Assembly: GCA_022448485.1 (NCBI GenBank)
Contig: JAKUUI010000011.1
Span: forward strand, 1-47,726
Reading direction: 5' to 3'
Length of the DNA: 47,726 nucleotides
Source of the DNA: SAR324 cluster bacterium
Lineage (GTDB): Bacteria; SAR324; NAC60-12
The notes beneath the pieces were generated by a model. The model worked only from the letters and a program-made list of their open reading frames with translations. It was not told the DNA's origin and did not search any database. Each line of letters opens with the position of its first letter. Positions within the stretch are counted from its first letter, which is position 1. Positions 26,199 to 34,495 of the stretch are shown one piece after another. The translations under genes were made by a program, and so were the position numbers.

Positions 26199-26929
26199 CT
26201 AAAACCGAAGCCTTCGGAATAGTTCATAACCTTCCTTTTGAGAAGTACCAGCAATTGCCAGGCCTAAACCAATCCACCCTCAAGCAGTGGCTTTCAGCTA
26301 CTCCAATACAACATGACAGCTACAAAAATCTGCAGGCTTTGCAATTTGGAAATGCTGGGCATTGCCTGTTGTTGGAACCAGAGAAGTTTGAAGATCTCTA
26401 TGTTCGTGCTTCAAATGGTTTGAGGCAGCGTGGAAAGCTTGGGAAAAAACGCTGGGCAGAATTATGTGAACAGCATTCCGGAAAAGTAGTGCTTCGTGCA
26501 AATGAGTGGGAACGATTAGAAAACATCCGCAAGGTCTTTCAAATACATCCGCAAATTCAAAAATTGTGGGCTGGTGGCAATGCAGAAGTATCTTTGTTTT
26601 GGCAAGATAGAGAATATCGTTTGGATTGCAAGGCACGGCTGGATTGGTTCAATCCTGGCTCTGGAAAAATCATTGACCTAAAATTTACAAATAACATTGG
26701 AAAAAATTCCACGCAAAAACTGATACAAGACTTTTATGCAGTTCAGGCAGCTTGGTACTGCCGAGGAATTTATCAACTAACCAAAATAACTGCTGACTTT
26801 TTGTTTATTTTTATTGAAAAATATGCTCCACATAAAATCATTTTATCCTCTGTTTCTCAAGAAAATTTAGATAGCGGACAGCAAAAAATAGAACTTGCAA
26901 TAAAAAATATTTCTCAAAGCAAAAATTAA
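26189..26929 (+). CDS. RecE/exodeoxyribonuclease VIII-like PD-(D/E)XK nuclease
   Basis: The 246-residue product matches the C-terminal catalytic region of phage-type RecE nucleases (DUF3799). It has [16 protein letters not shown] (about 26-41), [15 protein letters not shown] with H58, AEVSLFW (E133), [11 protein letters not shown] (D152), the D-x-K pair IIDLKFT (D163, K165) and the QAAWY helix (Q186). All elements of the PD-(D/E)XK core are present, so it should be active. RecE degrades duplex DNA 5'-to-3' and normally works with RecT, which is absent here. It overlaps gcvP by ten bases; its last base is the first base of the next gene. No phage genes surround it. Confidence 0.8.
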   Translation: MGVTKTEAFGIVHNLPFEKYQQLPGLNQSTLKQWLSATPIQHDSYKNLQALQFGNAGHCLLLEPEKFEDLYVRASNGLRQRGKLGKKRWAELCEQHSGKVVLRANEWERLENIRKVFQIHPQIQKLWAGGNAEVSLFWQDREYRLDCKARLDWFNPGSGKIIDLKFTNNIGKNSTQKLIQDFYAVQAAWYCRGIYQLTKITADFLFIFIEKYAPHKIILSSVSQENLDSGQQKIELAIKNISQSKN

Positions 26930-28290
26930 TGAACAATCCACACCCCTTTGAGTCTGTCTCAGTATTATTCATGCATCAGGAACAGATTTTTGCAGTACAG
27001 CGGCAGCCTTACCTGCTTGCATTCCCGGGATACCATGCATTTCCTGGCGGTAAAATTGATGCTAGTGAATCCTCAACTCCATTTGAAACAAAATTTCTCT
27101 GCGAGCATAATTCTCTCCGTATGCACGCTCTGCAGCGGGAAATTATCGAAGAGCTGGGTTATGACCTGGAGGAAGGAATCCGGAACGGCGAGGTACTGTC
27201 GGTCAGTGAGCTTGCTGAAGCCCTAGCTCCACCTTTTTCTCCGGTGCGCTTCAGAACATGGTTTTACAGAATTGACCTGCAGGAACGGATTAATTTTAAA
27301 GCTGATTCAGGAGAATTCACCAACAGTTTCTGGAGTTCTGCAAAAGAGATGCTTGATAATTTCCACAGCGGAAAAAGCCTGATGGTTCCCCCAACTCGTT
27401 GGGTTTTAGCAGGATTGCTGAAGAATCCGCTAGCCACAGAATTTGGTGATTTATCACAGAATTTTGCTGAAGAATATAGAGTGCCTTGCATGGAAATGCT
27501 GGATGGAATTCCGATGTTTGCAGTCCGATCAGACACACTTCCTCCAGCTAGTCGGACCAATGTTTTTCTGTTGGGAGACACAGATTCAGCAAAATTACTG
27601 GTAGATCCATCACCAAATTCTGAAGAAGAATTCCAGCGCTTGCAAAATACTATCAAAGACAAAGAGATAGATGCAATTTTTCTAACTCATCACCATCCGG
27701 ATCATCACCAATTTTCTAACCAACTTGCCCTTAAACTAAAAATTCCCATCATTCTCAGTCAAGACACACAACAGCGACTGACTGAAAAACACGGTGAAAG
27801 CTTTTTCGAGGATGTTGAGTTGAGAATTGCTGCAGAAAACGAAGAAGTGACCCACTGGCACGGTTCGGCCGTGCGTGTGTATGAAATACCCGGACATGAT
27901 GCAGGACAATTGGGTTTGGCTCCGGACTCAATGGCCTGGTTTATTGTTGGGGACCTGATTCAGGGAATAGGAACAGTAGTCATATCCGCACCAGAAGGTG
28001 ACATGGCTACTTATTTCGATACACTCGAAAAAGTAATTGTTCTTAACCCGGAAGTAATTATTCCCTCGCACGGAATTCCAATGCGCAGTACACATCGTCT
28101 TCAAGAAACACTCAAACATCGTCGCGAACGCGAATCACAAATACTAAAATTGCATAAATCCGGAAAATCCAAAAAAGATATTCTGGATCAGCTTTATGCG
28201 GAAGTAGATCCCCGCCTGCATCACTTGGCAATGAAAAATATTGAATCCCACCTAGTCAAGCTGCACAAAGAAAACCGAATAAACATATGA
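26929..28290 (+). CDS. Nudix hydrolase fused to a metallo-beta-lactamase-fold hydrolase with a winged-helix tail
   Basis: Residues 1-200 form a Nudix domain with the box split by about 15 extra residues: GGKIDASE at 40-47 and QREIIEELGY at 69-78, as in NUDT19/NUDT7-like enzymes. Residues 205-390 form an MBL fold with all metal ligands: THHHPDHH (H254, H256, D258, H259), PGHDAG (H323), VGDLIQG (D342) and PSHGIP (H381). The tail (about 398-453) resembles the LACTB2 winged-helix domain. LACTB2-type MBLs include endoribonucleases; other relatives are thioesterases or glyoxalases. The substrate is unknown. It abuts the RecE-like gene and overlaps the RNase R gene by four bases. Confidence 0.85.
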   Translation: MNNPHPFESVSVLFMHQEQIFAVQRQPYLLAFPGYHAFPGGKIDASESSTPFETKFLCEHNSLRMHALQREIIEELGYDLEEGIRNGEVLSVSELAEALAPPFSPVRFRTWFYRIDLQERINFKADSGEFTNSFWSSAKEMLDNFHSGKSLMVPPTRWVLAGLLKNPLATEFGDLSQNFAEEYRVPCMEMLDGIPMFAVRSDTLPPASRTNVFLLGDTDSAKLLVDPSPNSEEEFQRLQNTIKDKEIDAIFLTHHHPDHHQFSNQLALKLKIPIILSQDTQQRLTEKHGESFFEDVELRIAAENEEVTHWHGSAVRVYEIPGHDAGQLGLAPDSMAWFIVGDLIQGIGTVVISAPEGDMATYFDTLEKVIVLNPEVIIPSHGIPMRSTHRLQETLKHRRERESQILKLHKSGKSKKDILDQLYAEVDPRLHHLAMKNIESHLVKLHKENRINI

Positions 28291-30536
28291 AATCACATAA
28301 AAATTCAATACTCCGCATGTTGGAAAAACACGGAGATTCACTGTCCGCGAAACAAATACGCAGCGCACTTGGACTGAAAAAAGGGGCAACCGCAAAACTG
28401 AAGGCAGAATTGCAAAAATTGATAAAAGCAGGAAAAATTACCAAACAGGGTACCCGTTATTTAAAAGCCAAAGAAACACAAAACAAAGTAGGGTTAAGAG
28501 AGAAAATTAAAGTAAAAAAAGAAAAAATTCAAAACGAGACCTTCTGGAAACAGAGGCCAAAAAATAGACAAAAGAGCAGTTCTGGTAAAACAGAAAAAGG
28601 TTATTTCACCCGGAACAGAAAGGGCTTCGGTTTTGTAAACATTGGTGGTGGTCGTACGGACGTGTTTATTGGCGAAAATGAACAGGGTTTTGCCATGGAA
28701 GGCGACTTGGTGGAAATCGAACTTTCCCGGAAGCGTGGTTTTCGTGGAAAGCAAAAAGGTGAAATTGTCAGAATACTGGAGCGTGCATCGCGTGAAATAT
28801 TAGCCCGTTTGAAGAGGACTAAACGCGATACAGTTGCTGTTCCGGTGCACCGCAATTCCGGATTACCATTCCTATGGATTGCTCCGGGAGACGATCTTCC
28901 GGAGCTTGAAGCCGGAACTCTGATCGAGGTTGAACTTTTAGAGGAAAATAAACACCCTAATAAAACATATCCGGCACCAAGCGGACGAGTTTTACGTGCT
29001 CTGGAAAATACAAGCGATCATGAATTGGGCTTTCAATTGATCATCAATGAAAACCTGATTCGCACAGAATATCCAGCGGAGGCGCTGGTGCATGTAAAAA
29101 ATTTTGCACCACAGGTGCGTTTCGATCCAGCCTCCGGACGCAGGGATTTACGCAATTTGGATTTTGTGACAATTGACGGAAAAACAGCCCGTGATTTTGA
29201 CGATGCTGTTTGCGTGATTACGGACAAAGATTCACCCGGTAGTTTTCGGCTTTTTGTAGCAATTGCAGATGTGGCGCATTATGTTTGGCCGGAAGACCCA
29301 GTGGACATGGAGGCACTTGAGCGAGGAACTAGTGTCTATTTCCCAACGCATGCAGTTCCAATGCTTCCGGAAGAGCTTTCCAACAATTTATGCAGTTTAC
29401 GTCCTAATGTTAACAGGCTGACGTTGACTTGTGAAATGCGGTTTAATGACGAAGGAGAAGTCGTCGGTTACTCGCTTTCTGAAAGTATAATCCGCAGTCG
29501 CGCACGCCTCATTTATGAGGATGTAGCAGATTTTCTCGACGGTCGGCATTCTTCAATTCGCGATCCGAAGCTACAAACGAACATCCTGAATATGCACAAA
29601 CTGGCAATAATTCTTGAGCGAAAACGGATTCGACGCGGAGCTGTGCAGTTCAGTTTTGCTGAAGAAGTCTTTGAGTTTGATGCAGACCAACAAATGACCG
29701 GAGTTGGAAGAATTTATCAATCAAGCGCAATGAAGCTGATTGAGCAATTCATGCTGGAAGCCAACGAAACCGTGGCCCGACACTGCGTGAAAAACAAATT
29801 GCCCGCGCTTTATCGAGTTCACGACCGACCTGACATGCGAAAATTGAAAAAATTACAGCAAACATTTTTTCGCTTCGGCGTAAGGACTCCTCTATCGAAA
29901 TTAGCAAATCCTCAAGAATTCAATGCTGTTATCGAACAAATTCAGGAACTGCCACATTTTGAACAATTGCAGATCCTTTTACTACGCACAATGGCTTTGG
30001 CTGTCTACATGACAACGAACAAAGGACATTTTGGGCTTGCTGCCGAATATTACGCACACTTCACTTCACCCATCCGCAGATATCCGGATTTAGTGGTCCA
30101 TCGTGCGATCAAAGACAAACTGCACCAGGATCAAGTATTAAAGTCCAAAAAAAAGAGATCTCCACAAGTAGGCGGTGACTTGGCTGAACAATGTTCTCAG
30201 CAGGAGCGGCGGGCAGAAAAAGCGGAACGCCAGAGTATTGATTTGATGAAAGTAGAATTTCTCGCCCCTCATGCAGGACAAACTTTTCAAGCTGTGGTCG
30301 TTTCTGTAGAGAGCCAGGGATTCATGGTGAACCTGGAACCGCATGGTCTTGAATGGTTCTTAACTCTTGAATCAATGCACGACGATTCATATGTCTATGA
30401 CGAAATCCGGCTTAGTTTGCACGGGCGCCGCAAAAACCGGACACTGCAAGCAGGACAACGCCTTGAAATTAGACTGCTGCGTGCTGATCCGATTCACCGT
30501 ACGTTAGAGTTTGAGGTGGAACGCTGGCTGAGCTGA
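28287..30536 (+). CDS. rnr: Ribonuclease R (3'-5' exoribonuclease)
   Basis: The 749-residue protein has the RNase R order: an N-terminal winged-helix region (SILRMLEKHGDSLSAKQIRS), cold-shock domains (KGFGFVNIGGGRTDVFIGEN), the RNB catalytic core and a C-terminal S1 domain. The core has the four Asp of the active site in TIDGKTARDFDDAV (D297, D303, D305, D306), and YYAHFTSPIRRYPDLVVHR follows downstream. RNase R degrades structured RNA and assists rRNA quality control. Its ATG overlaps the Nudix-MBL stop (ATGA), so the two are translationally coupled. Confidence 0.95.
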   Translation: MKSHKNSILRMLEKHGDSLSAKQIRSALGLKKGATAKLKAELQKLIKAGKITKQGTRYLKAKETQNKVGLREKIKVKKEKIQNETFWKQRPKNRQKSSSGKTEKGYFTRNRKGFGFVNIGGGRTDVFIGENEQGFAMEGDLVEIELSRKRGFRGKQKGEIVRILERASREILARLKRTKRDTVAVPVHRNSGLPFLWIAPGDDLPELEAGTLIEVELLEENKHPNKTYPAPSGRVLRALENTSDHELGFQLIINENLIRTEYPAEALVHVKNFAPQVRFDPASGRRDLRNLDFVTIDGKTARDFDDAVCVITDKDSPGSFRLFVAIADVAHYVWPEDPVDMEALERGTSVYFPTHAVPMLPEELSNNLCSLRPNVNRLTLTCEMRFNDEGEVVGYSLSESIIRSRARLIYEDVADFLDGRHSSIRDPKLQTNILNMHKLAIILERKRIRRGAVQFSFAEEVFEFDADQQMTGVGRIYQSSAMKLIEQFMLEANETVARHCVKNKLPALYRVHDRPDMRKLKKLQQTFFRFGVRTPLSKLANPQEFNAVIEQIQELPHFEQLQILLLRTMALAVYMTTNKGHFGLAAEYYAHFTSPIRRYPDLVVHRAIKDKLHQDQVLKSKKKRSPQVGGDLAEQCSQQERRAEKAERQSIDLMKVEFLAPHAGQTFQAVVVSVESQGFMVNLEPHGLEWFLTLESMHDDSYVYDEIRLSLHGRRKNRTLQAGQRLEIRLLRADPIHRTLEFEVERWLS

Positions 30537-30570
30537 ATCATTAAGAAAAAACACCAAGTATTTACATGAA

Positions 30571-30684
30571 ATGGGAAAAATAAATAAAATATTCGTAACA
30601 AAAACATCACTATCACTGCCGATTTTGATCAAGGGAAACTACACTTCTGGATTAAATGTTCCACCAAAGCGGTCTCTTTCGTGA
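30571..30684 (+). CDS. Possible 37-residue peptide or gene remnant after rnr
   Basis: An ATG at 30571 opens 37 codons (MGKINKIFVTKTSLSLPILI, then KGNYTSGLNVPPKRSLS). The first ten residues recall the IFVTKPSLPPLEE start of DegT/DnrJ-type aminotransferases, but the rest does not follow. There is no clear ribosome-binding site. It could be a degraded N-terminal fragment or chance. The rest of the 274-base gap to azlC shows nothing else. Confidence 0.2.
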   Translation: MGKINKIFVTKTSLSLPILIKGNYTSGLNVPPKRSLS

Positions 30685-30810
30685 GAATCAAATCATGGGT
30701 GAGTGCATCATGGACAACATGGATTTTGAACGAATAATCAGCATACCGTATGTCCTACAAAGTCATAACTAAATTCAGGTACAGTAATAAACAAAGACTT
30801 AACTAAAAAA

Positions 30811-31503
30811 ATGTCCAGCAGACAAGTATTTCTCCAAGGGTTAAATGCAAGTTTTCCTATTGTGGCAGGATATCTGCCTGTTGGTTTTGCCTTTGGTGTG
30901 GCTGCAGAAGGAGCTCAATTCGGAACCTTTTCAGCCGTTTTTGTTTCACTCTTCATTTATGCAGGTGCCAGCCAGTTTGCGCTAGTAGGCTTGCTTAAAG
31001 ATGGAGTTCCCCTTTTCAGTGCAGCCCTGATAACCATTGGTCTGAATATCAGGCATTTCCTCTATGGACCCGGATTATCCCGCGAAACAGAAGGGTTTTC
31101 TTTGCGGGAACGACTTGTTGCAGCATTTGGTCTGACCGATGAAGTATTTGCAGTCGCATTCTCCCGAATCAAGGATATTCCAAGTGAATCAAGATTTTTG
31201 TGGCTCATGGGCTTGGAGGTTGGAGCTTATTCATGCTGGGCCGGCAGCACTTTAGCCGGTAGTATAGGAGGGAATGTACTCCTCAATTATTACTCTTTTT
31301 TAAGACCTGCGCTTTTTTTTGCCCTGCCAGCACTTTTTTTGAGTTTGCTGCTTTTAATGCTGAATAAAAAAACACTTCCGGCTGTAATTATTTCTCTGTT
31401 TGTTGCTGCATTTTTTCATTGGAGCGGGCACTCAGAAACGGGAATCATTGCCTCCGCATTTATTGGTCCAGGAGTTGGATTTATCAGCAGGAGAAGCCTA
31501 TGA
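30811..31503 (+). CDS. azlC: AzlC family branched-chain amino acid exporter, large subunit
   Basis: The 230-residue membrane protein has the AzlC N-terminus SFPIVAGYLPVGFAFGVAAEG and the FIYAGASQFALVGLL segment, with about five to seven membrane helices. AzlC with AzlD forms a two-component exporter of branched-chain amino acids and analogues. It overlaps azlD by four bases (ATGA), as is typical of this pair. No Lrp-type regulator is adjacent. Confidence 0.92.
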   Translation: MSSRQVFLQGLNASFPIVAGYLPVGFAFGVAAEGAQFGTFSAVFVSLFIYAGASQFALVGLLKDGVPLFSAALITIGLNIRHFLYGPGLSRETEGFSLRERLVAAFGLTDEVFAVAFSRIKDIPSESRFLWLMGLEVGAYSCWAGSTLAGSIGGNVLLNYYSFLRPALFFALPALFLSLLLLMLNKKTLPAVIISLFVAAFFHWSGHSETGIIASAFIGPGVGFISRRSL

Positions 31504-31838
31504 AGATTGATTTATTAACTACAGTACTGCTGATTGCAGTTGGAACTTATCTCACCCGTGCAGTTCCGTTTGTGCTAAGCTCAAAAAAGAAAACTGAAAT
31601 GAAAAGCCGATCTCAAATCAATCTCTTTTTCCAGCTTATGGGACCATCAATGATTGCCGCGCTACTGGTAGTTTCCATTGAATCACCTTTGGAGACTCAT
31701 GATTATACAGATCTTATTAACACCTGCATCGGCTTTGCCGGGGTAGGAGTGAGTCACTGTTTATGGCAAAATTCAGGAGTTAGTGTACTTGCGGGAGTTA
31801 CGTTTTTTTCTGCTTCACTGTTGTACTTCAGTTCCTGA
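31500..31838 (+). CDS. azlD: AzlD family branched-chain amino acid exporter, small subunit
   Basis: The start at 31500 has AGGAG seven bases upstream and overlaps the azlC stop, so I discard the in-frame extension to 31419. The product has 112 residues and about four membrane helices, beginning with the AzlD pattern (LLTTVLLIAVGTYLTRAVPF) and continuing with LMGPSMIAALLVVS. It is the small partner of AzlC. The gene ends 27 bases from the convergent rbgA stop. Confidence 0.9.
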   Translation: MKIDLLTTVLLIAVGTYLTRAVPFVLSSKKKTEMKSRSQINLFFQLMGPSMIAALLVVSIESPLETHDYTDLINTCIGFAGVGVSHCLWQNSGVSVLAGVTFFSASLLYFSS

Positions 31839-31865
31839 AAAGACCTAAGATAAGCTTTGGTATAA

Positions 31866-32834
31866 TTAATCACTTTCAGCATTATCCGGATGGTCAAAAC
31901 TCAAACGGCCTAATTCCCCTGCCCTGAAATCCCGCAGCACCAAACTCTCTGCACGAGAATTATCAATTGTTCCACCGCTTTTCAGACAACCGCGTTTTTC
32001 AGCAATTTTTTTCAACAAATTTCCGGGAAGCAAATCAAGGTCTTCCGGAGTCAACTGGTAGTGCTGCTGGATCTGCAATGGAGCTTTAAGCTGTAAAACA
32101 CCAAGCAAATAATCACTCAACTGCGAGGTTCCAACAACTGAGTCTTTGATCGCACCTGTTATTGTCAGTCGCAAACCGGTTTCACGATTTTCAATTTTTG
32201 GCATCAGAATTCCTGGAGTATCGAGAAGTTCAACATCCTTGCCCAGTTTGATCCAGTCCTGATGTTTTGTCACTCCCGGATTAGGCCCTGTTTCAGCTGC
32301 TTTACGCTTTGACAGTCTGTTGATCAAGCTGGATTTCCCAACATTTGGAACACCGATTATCAGCAGTTTTAGAGACGGATGACGAATGCCCCGCTTACGA
32401 AAATTGGACCATTTTTCCTGCATTAATTTGCGGGAAAGGGGCAATACTTTTTGTAAATTTCGTTTGATTAAAGCATCAACAAACAGAAAGGGCGTATCCC
32501 TTTTTTTGAAATATGCTTCCCATTTTCTGGTAATTTCCGCATCTGCCAGGCCTGTTTTATTGAAGAGCAGTATTCGCTTTTTTTGCAACAGCAATTCCTC
32601 AAAATCATGATTTACCGAAGAAACAGGAATCCTTGCGTCGCGTATTTCCAGTACCACATCAACACGCTTGAGCTGTTTGGCCAATTCCTTTTTGGCCTTG
32701 AGCATATGCCCCGGATACCAGTTTATGTCCTGCGTATCCCAACTTTTTCCCACCAATTCTGGAGCCTCTATCACTCCATATTTGATTTGCTTTTTTGAGT
32801 TACAAGTAGTATGATGCGCGGATAACTTGCTCAT
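31866..32834 (-). CDS. rbgA: Circularly permuted GTPase of the RbgA/YlqF ribosome-assembly family
   Basis: The motif order G4-G1-G2-G3 identifies a circularly permuted GTPase: NKTG (N92-G95), GVPNVGKSSLINRL (G1), PGVT (G2) and DTPG (G3). The RbgA entry motif INWYPGHMLKAKKEL and the C-terminal ANTAR-like helical region are present. RbgA acts late in large-subunit assembly. The G4 motif is unusual: the Asp of NKxD is Gly. The start at 32834 is preceded by GAGG nine bases upstream and overlaps the upstream gene by 35 bases; a GTG at 32774 is an alternative, and the frame extends to 32960. Confidence 0.88.
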   Translation of the reverse strand: MSKLSAHHTTCNSKKQIKYGVIEAPELVGKSWDTQDINWYPGHMLKAKKELAKQLKRVDVVLEIRDARIPVSSVNHDFEELLLQKKRILLFNKTGLADAEITRKWEAYFKKRDTPFLFVDALIKRNLQKVLPLSRKLMQEKWSNFRKRGIRHPSLKLLIIGVPNVGKSSLINRLSKRKAAETGPNPGVTKHQDWIKLGKDVELLDTPGILMPKIENRETGLRLTITGAIKDSVVGTSQLSDYLLGVLQLKAPLQIQQHYQLTPEDLDLLPGNLLKKIAEKRGCLKSGGTIDNSRAESLVLRDFRAGELGRLSFDHPDNAESD

Positions 32835-33693
32835 CGGGTTCTGCCTCAATTTGCTCATTTTCTTCAATTTCCTTTTCCTGCTGGCGTTTCTCGCTGGCCA
32901 GTCTGCTGCCTTGGTCAATGATGTCCCGGATGACGTCCTCTCCGGAAACTTGACCCTCATCGTCTTTGTAACCTAAATCTTCCACACAGAGCTGCTCCTG
33001 AACAATTTGTTCCATTTCGTCAAAAAGCGTGCCCATGCTTAAATCAAATTTCCAGTCCGGATTTTCATAAAATCTTTCTGCACTCAGCAATGCTAAAAAT
33101 ACAACTCGATATGGATCAATACCTTTGTGTTCTGCAACAGCAACACGCAAATCTGACCATTGGTCACCTTCCAGTAAGTCCGTTTCGGGATCGCCGAATG
33201 CACCCTCAACCAGATCCACATAAGCATAGATATCAAAATGAACAACATATGCCTCAAGCTGCTCAACCAAATGCTGATAAACCTCCCGGCCTTTTTTGGT
33301 CGGCTGATAATAATTATCGTCGCTAACAGTCAGAGTACCTCGTTCTTCCATAAACCTCAGCAAAGGCTTGAGACCCTCATCATCAGTTTCAGCAAGAGCC
33401 AGATGCAGACGGCAATGTTCATTTTCCGCCATTTCTTTCTCAACTTGAGAAAGTGCCTCTTTTGCCTCACTTAATTCGTTTTTTTCAAAGCTCAGGTCCT
33501 GATCCTGCTCCTCGGAGTGAAAGAAGCCTTTTTTCAGCTCTGCAACTTTTTTTTCAAGTTGACTTACTATCTCATCCAAGTCTTCCTTTTCGTGCAGGAG
33601 CAGTTCGTAGCACATCAACTGGTCCAGTAACAGTAAAGCTCCAAATTCCTGCCGGGATTCCTGGCTCAATGGACTTAAATGGGAAGATTCCAC
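32800..33693 (-). CDS. Unknown protein with coiled coil and winged-helix-like region
   Basis: The 297-residue, strongly acidic protein has a heptad-rich coiled coil (about residues 37-95). A segment resembling a winged helix follows (RFMEERGTLTVSDDNYYQPTKKGREVYQHL, about 112-142, with the TKKGREVY end typical of such folds). The C-terminal tail is charged and Gln/Glu-rich. I do not recognise the family. No signal peptide or membrane segment is visible, so it should be cytoplasmic. Its 3' end overlaps rbgA by 35 bases with the chosen rbgA start, implying coupled expression with a ribosome-assembly factor. A regulatory or structural role is only inference. Confidence 0.7.
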   Translation of the reverse strand: MESSHLSPLSQESRQEFGALLLLDQLMCYELLLHEKEDLDEIVSQLEKKVAELKKGFFHSEEQDQDLSFEKNELSEAKEALSQVEKEMAENEHCRLHLALAETDDEGLKPLLRFMEERGTLTVSDDNYYQPTKKGREVYQHLVEQLEAYVVHFDIYAYVDLVEGAFGDPETDLLEGDQWSDLRVAVAEHKGIDPYRVVFLALLSAERFYENPDWKFDLSMGTLFDEMEQIVQEQLCVEDLGYKDDEGQVSGEDVIRDIIDQGSRLASEKRQQEKEIEENEQIEAEPDEQVIRASYYL

Positions 33694-33777
33694 GATTAAC
33701 CTTCAAAACAAAATGACAATAATTTCGACACTTACAAAAAAAATGAGATTGCTTTCTCAAAAAAAACCTGTTAGAAA

Positions 33778-33793
33778 CTAACTTATAAGTTAG
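33778..33793. promoter_or_regulatory. 16-bp perfect palindrome CTAACTTATAAGTTAG
   Basis: The sequence is its own reverse complement over 16 bases and lies 84 bases before the coiled-coil gene and 127 before zapA, two divergent genes. It is a candidate operator. There is no T-run, so it is not a terminator. Confidence 0.45.
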
Positions 33794-33872
33794 AATGGTG
33801 TTCACCATATCACATTCGGCAATTATTCGCATCAGGTTCCATGGATGTGCATCACGAAAAAATAAATTCAAG

Positions 33873-33890
33873 ATCCGCACTGATGCGGAT
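33873..33890 (+). promoter_or_regulatory. 7-bp hairpin in the zapA leader
   Basis: ATCCGCA and TGCGGAT are perfect complements around the tetraloop CTGA, about 30 bases before the zapA start. An imperfect copy of one arm (ATTCGCATCAG) lies some 50 bases upstream and could pair alternatively with CTGATGCGGAT. It could form two alternative structures in the zapA 5' leader. Confidence 0.35.
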
Positions 33891-33920
33891 TAAAAAACCA
33901 TTAGTCAAAAAGGGGTTATA

Positions 33921-34214
33921 GTGCAGGAGAACGACAGCAAGCAATATCAGATCAATATCAGCGGAAATCGTTTCTCAATTTCCAGCCCGTATGGTGAAGA
34001 ACACGTCCGTGAGGTGGAGAAATTTCTGGACCAGCAAATCAATGAAGTATCTAAACAAACAGAAGCATTTGGTCCATCGAACATTGCTTTGTTGGTCGCT
34101 TTGAATTTAGCTGATAGACTGCTGACCCTGCAAAAAAGGGTCTCAAAGTTCGATGGTATTGAAGATGATCTAGATACTTTATGTTATAAACTGGATAAAG
34201 TTTTAGCTGACTAA
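33921..34214 (+). CDS. zapA: Cell division protein ZapA
   Basis: The 97-residue protein starts with GTG, preceded by AGGGG. It has the ZapA pattern: an N-terminal strand pair (YQINISGNRFSISSPYGEE), a helix (VREVEKFLDQQINEV), then ALLVALNLADRLLTLQKRV and a C-terminal coiled coil. ZapA bundles FtsZ filaments at the division site. The 6S RNA that follows is the classical neighbour of zapA in many proteobacteria, which supports both calls. Confidence 0.9.
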   Translation: MQENDSKQYQINISGNRFSISSPYGEEHVREVEKFLDQQINEVSKQTEAFGPSNIALLVALNLADRLLTLQKRVSKFDGIEDDLDTLCYKLDKVLAD

Positions 34215-34459
34215 AAAATTGATGAAGAGTCATGGTAACTAGACTGCCATAAATTCTTTTGTCATACCGATGGATGTAATAAATATTTACTATATCAGGT
34301 TACTATAAGATTTTTTCCTTCAGGTAAAATGCTTCTATTCTGACTTTTTTATGGTTCCGGCAATACCAAAATCTTAATCTACAAGTGATTTGAGCTTTTG
34401 CTTAAGGGTTTGAAAATACTGCAGCCAAACTGATAGTGCTTTTTGGTGTCGCAACTGCC

Positions 34460-34487
34460 TTGATTGTTCCTGCTGAGTTAGTAAGAT
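34460..34487 (+). promoter_or_regulatory. Predicted sigma-70-type promoter of the 6S RNA
   Basis: TTGATT (34460-34465) and TAAGAT (34482-34487) are separated by 16 bases. A start seven or eight bases downstream (about 34494-34496) coincides with the 5' side of the closing stem of the 6S RNA, which independently supports both elements. Confidence 0.55.
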
Positions 34488-34495
34488 TAATACAG

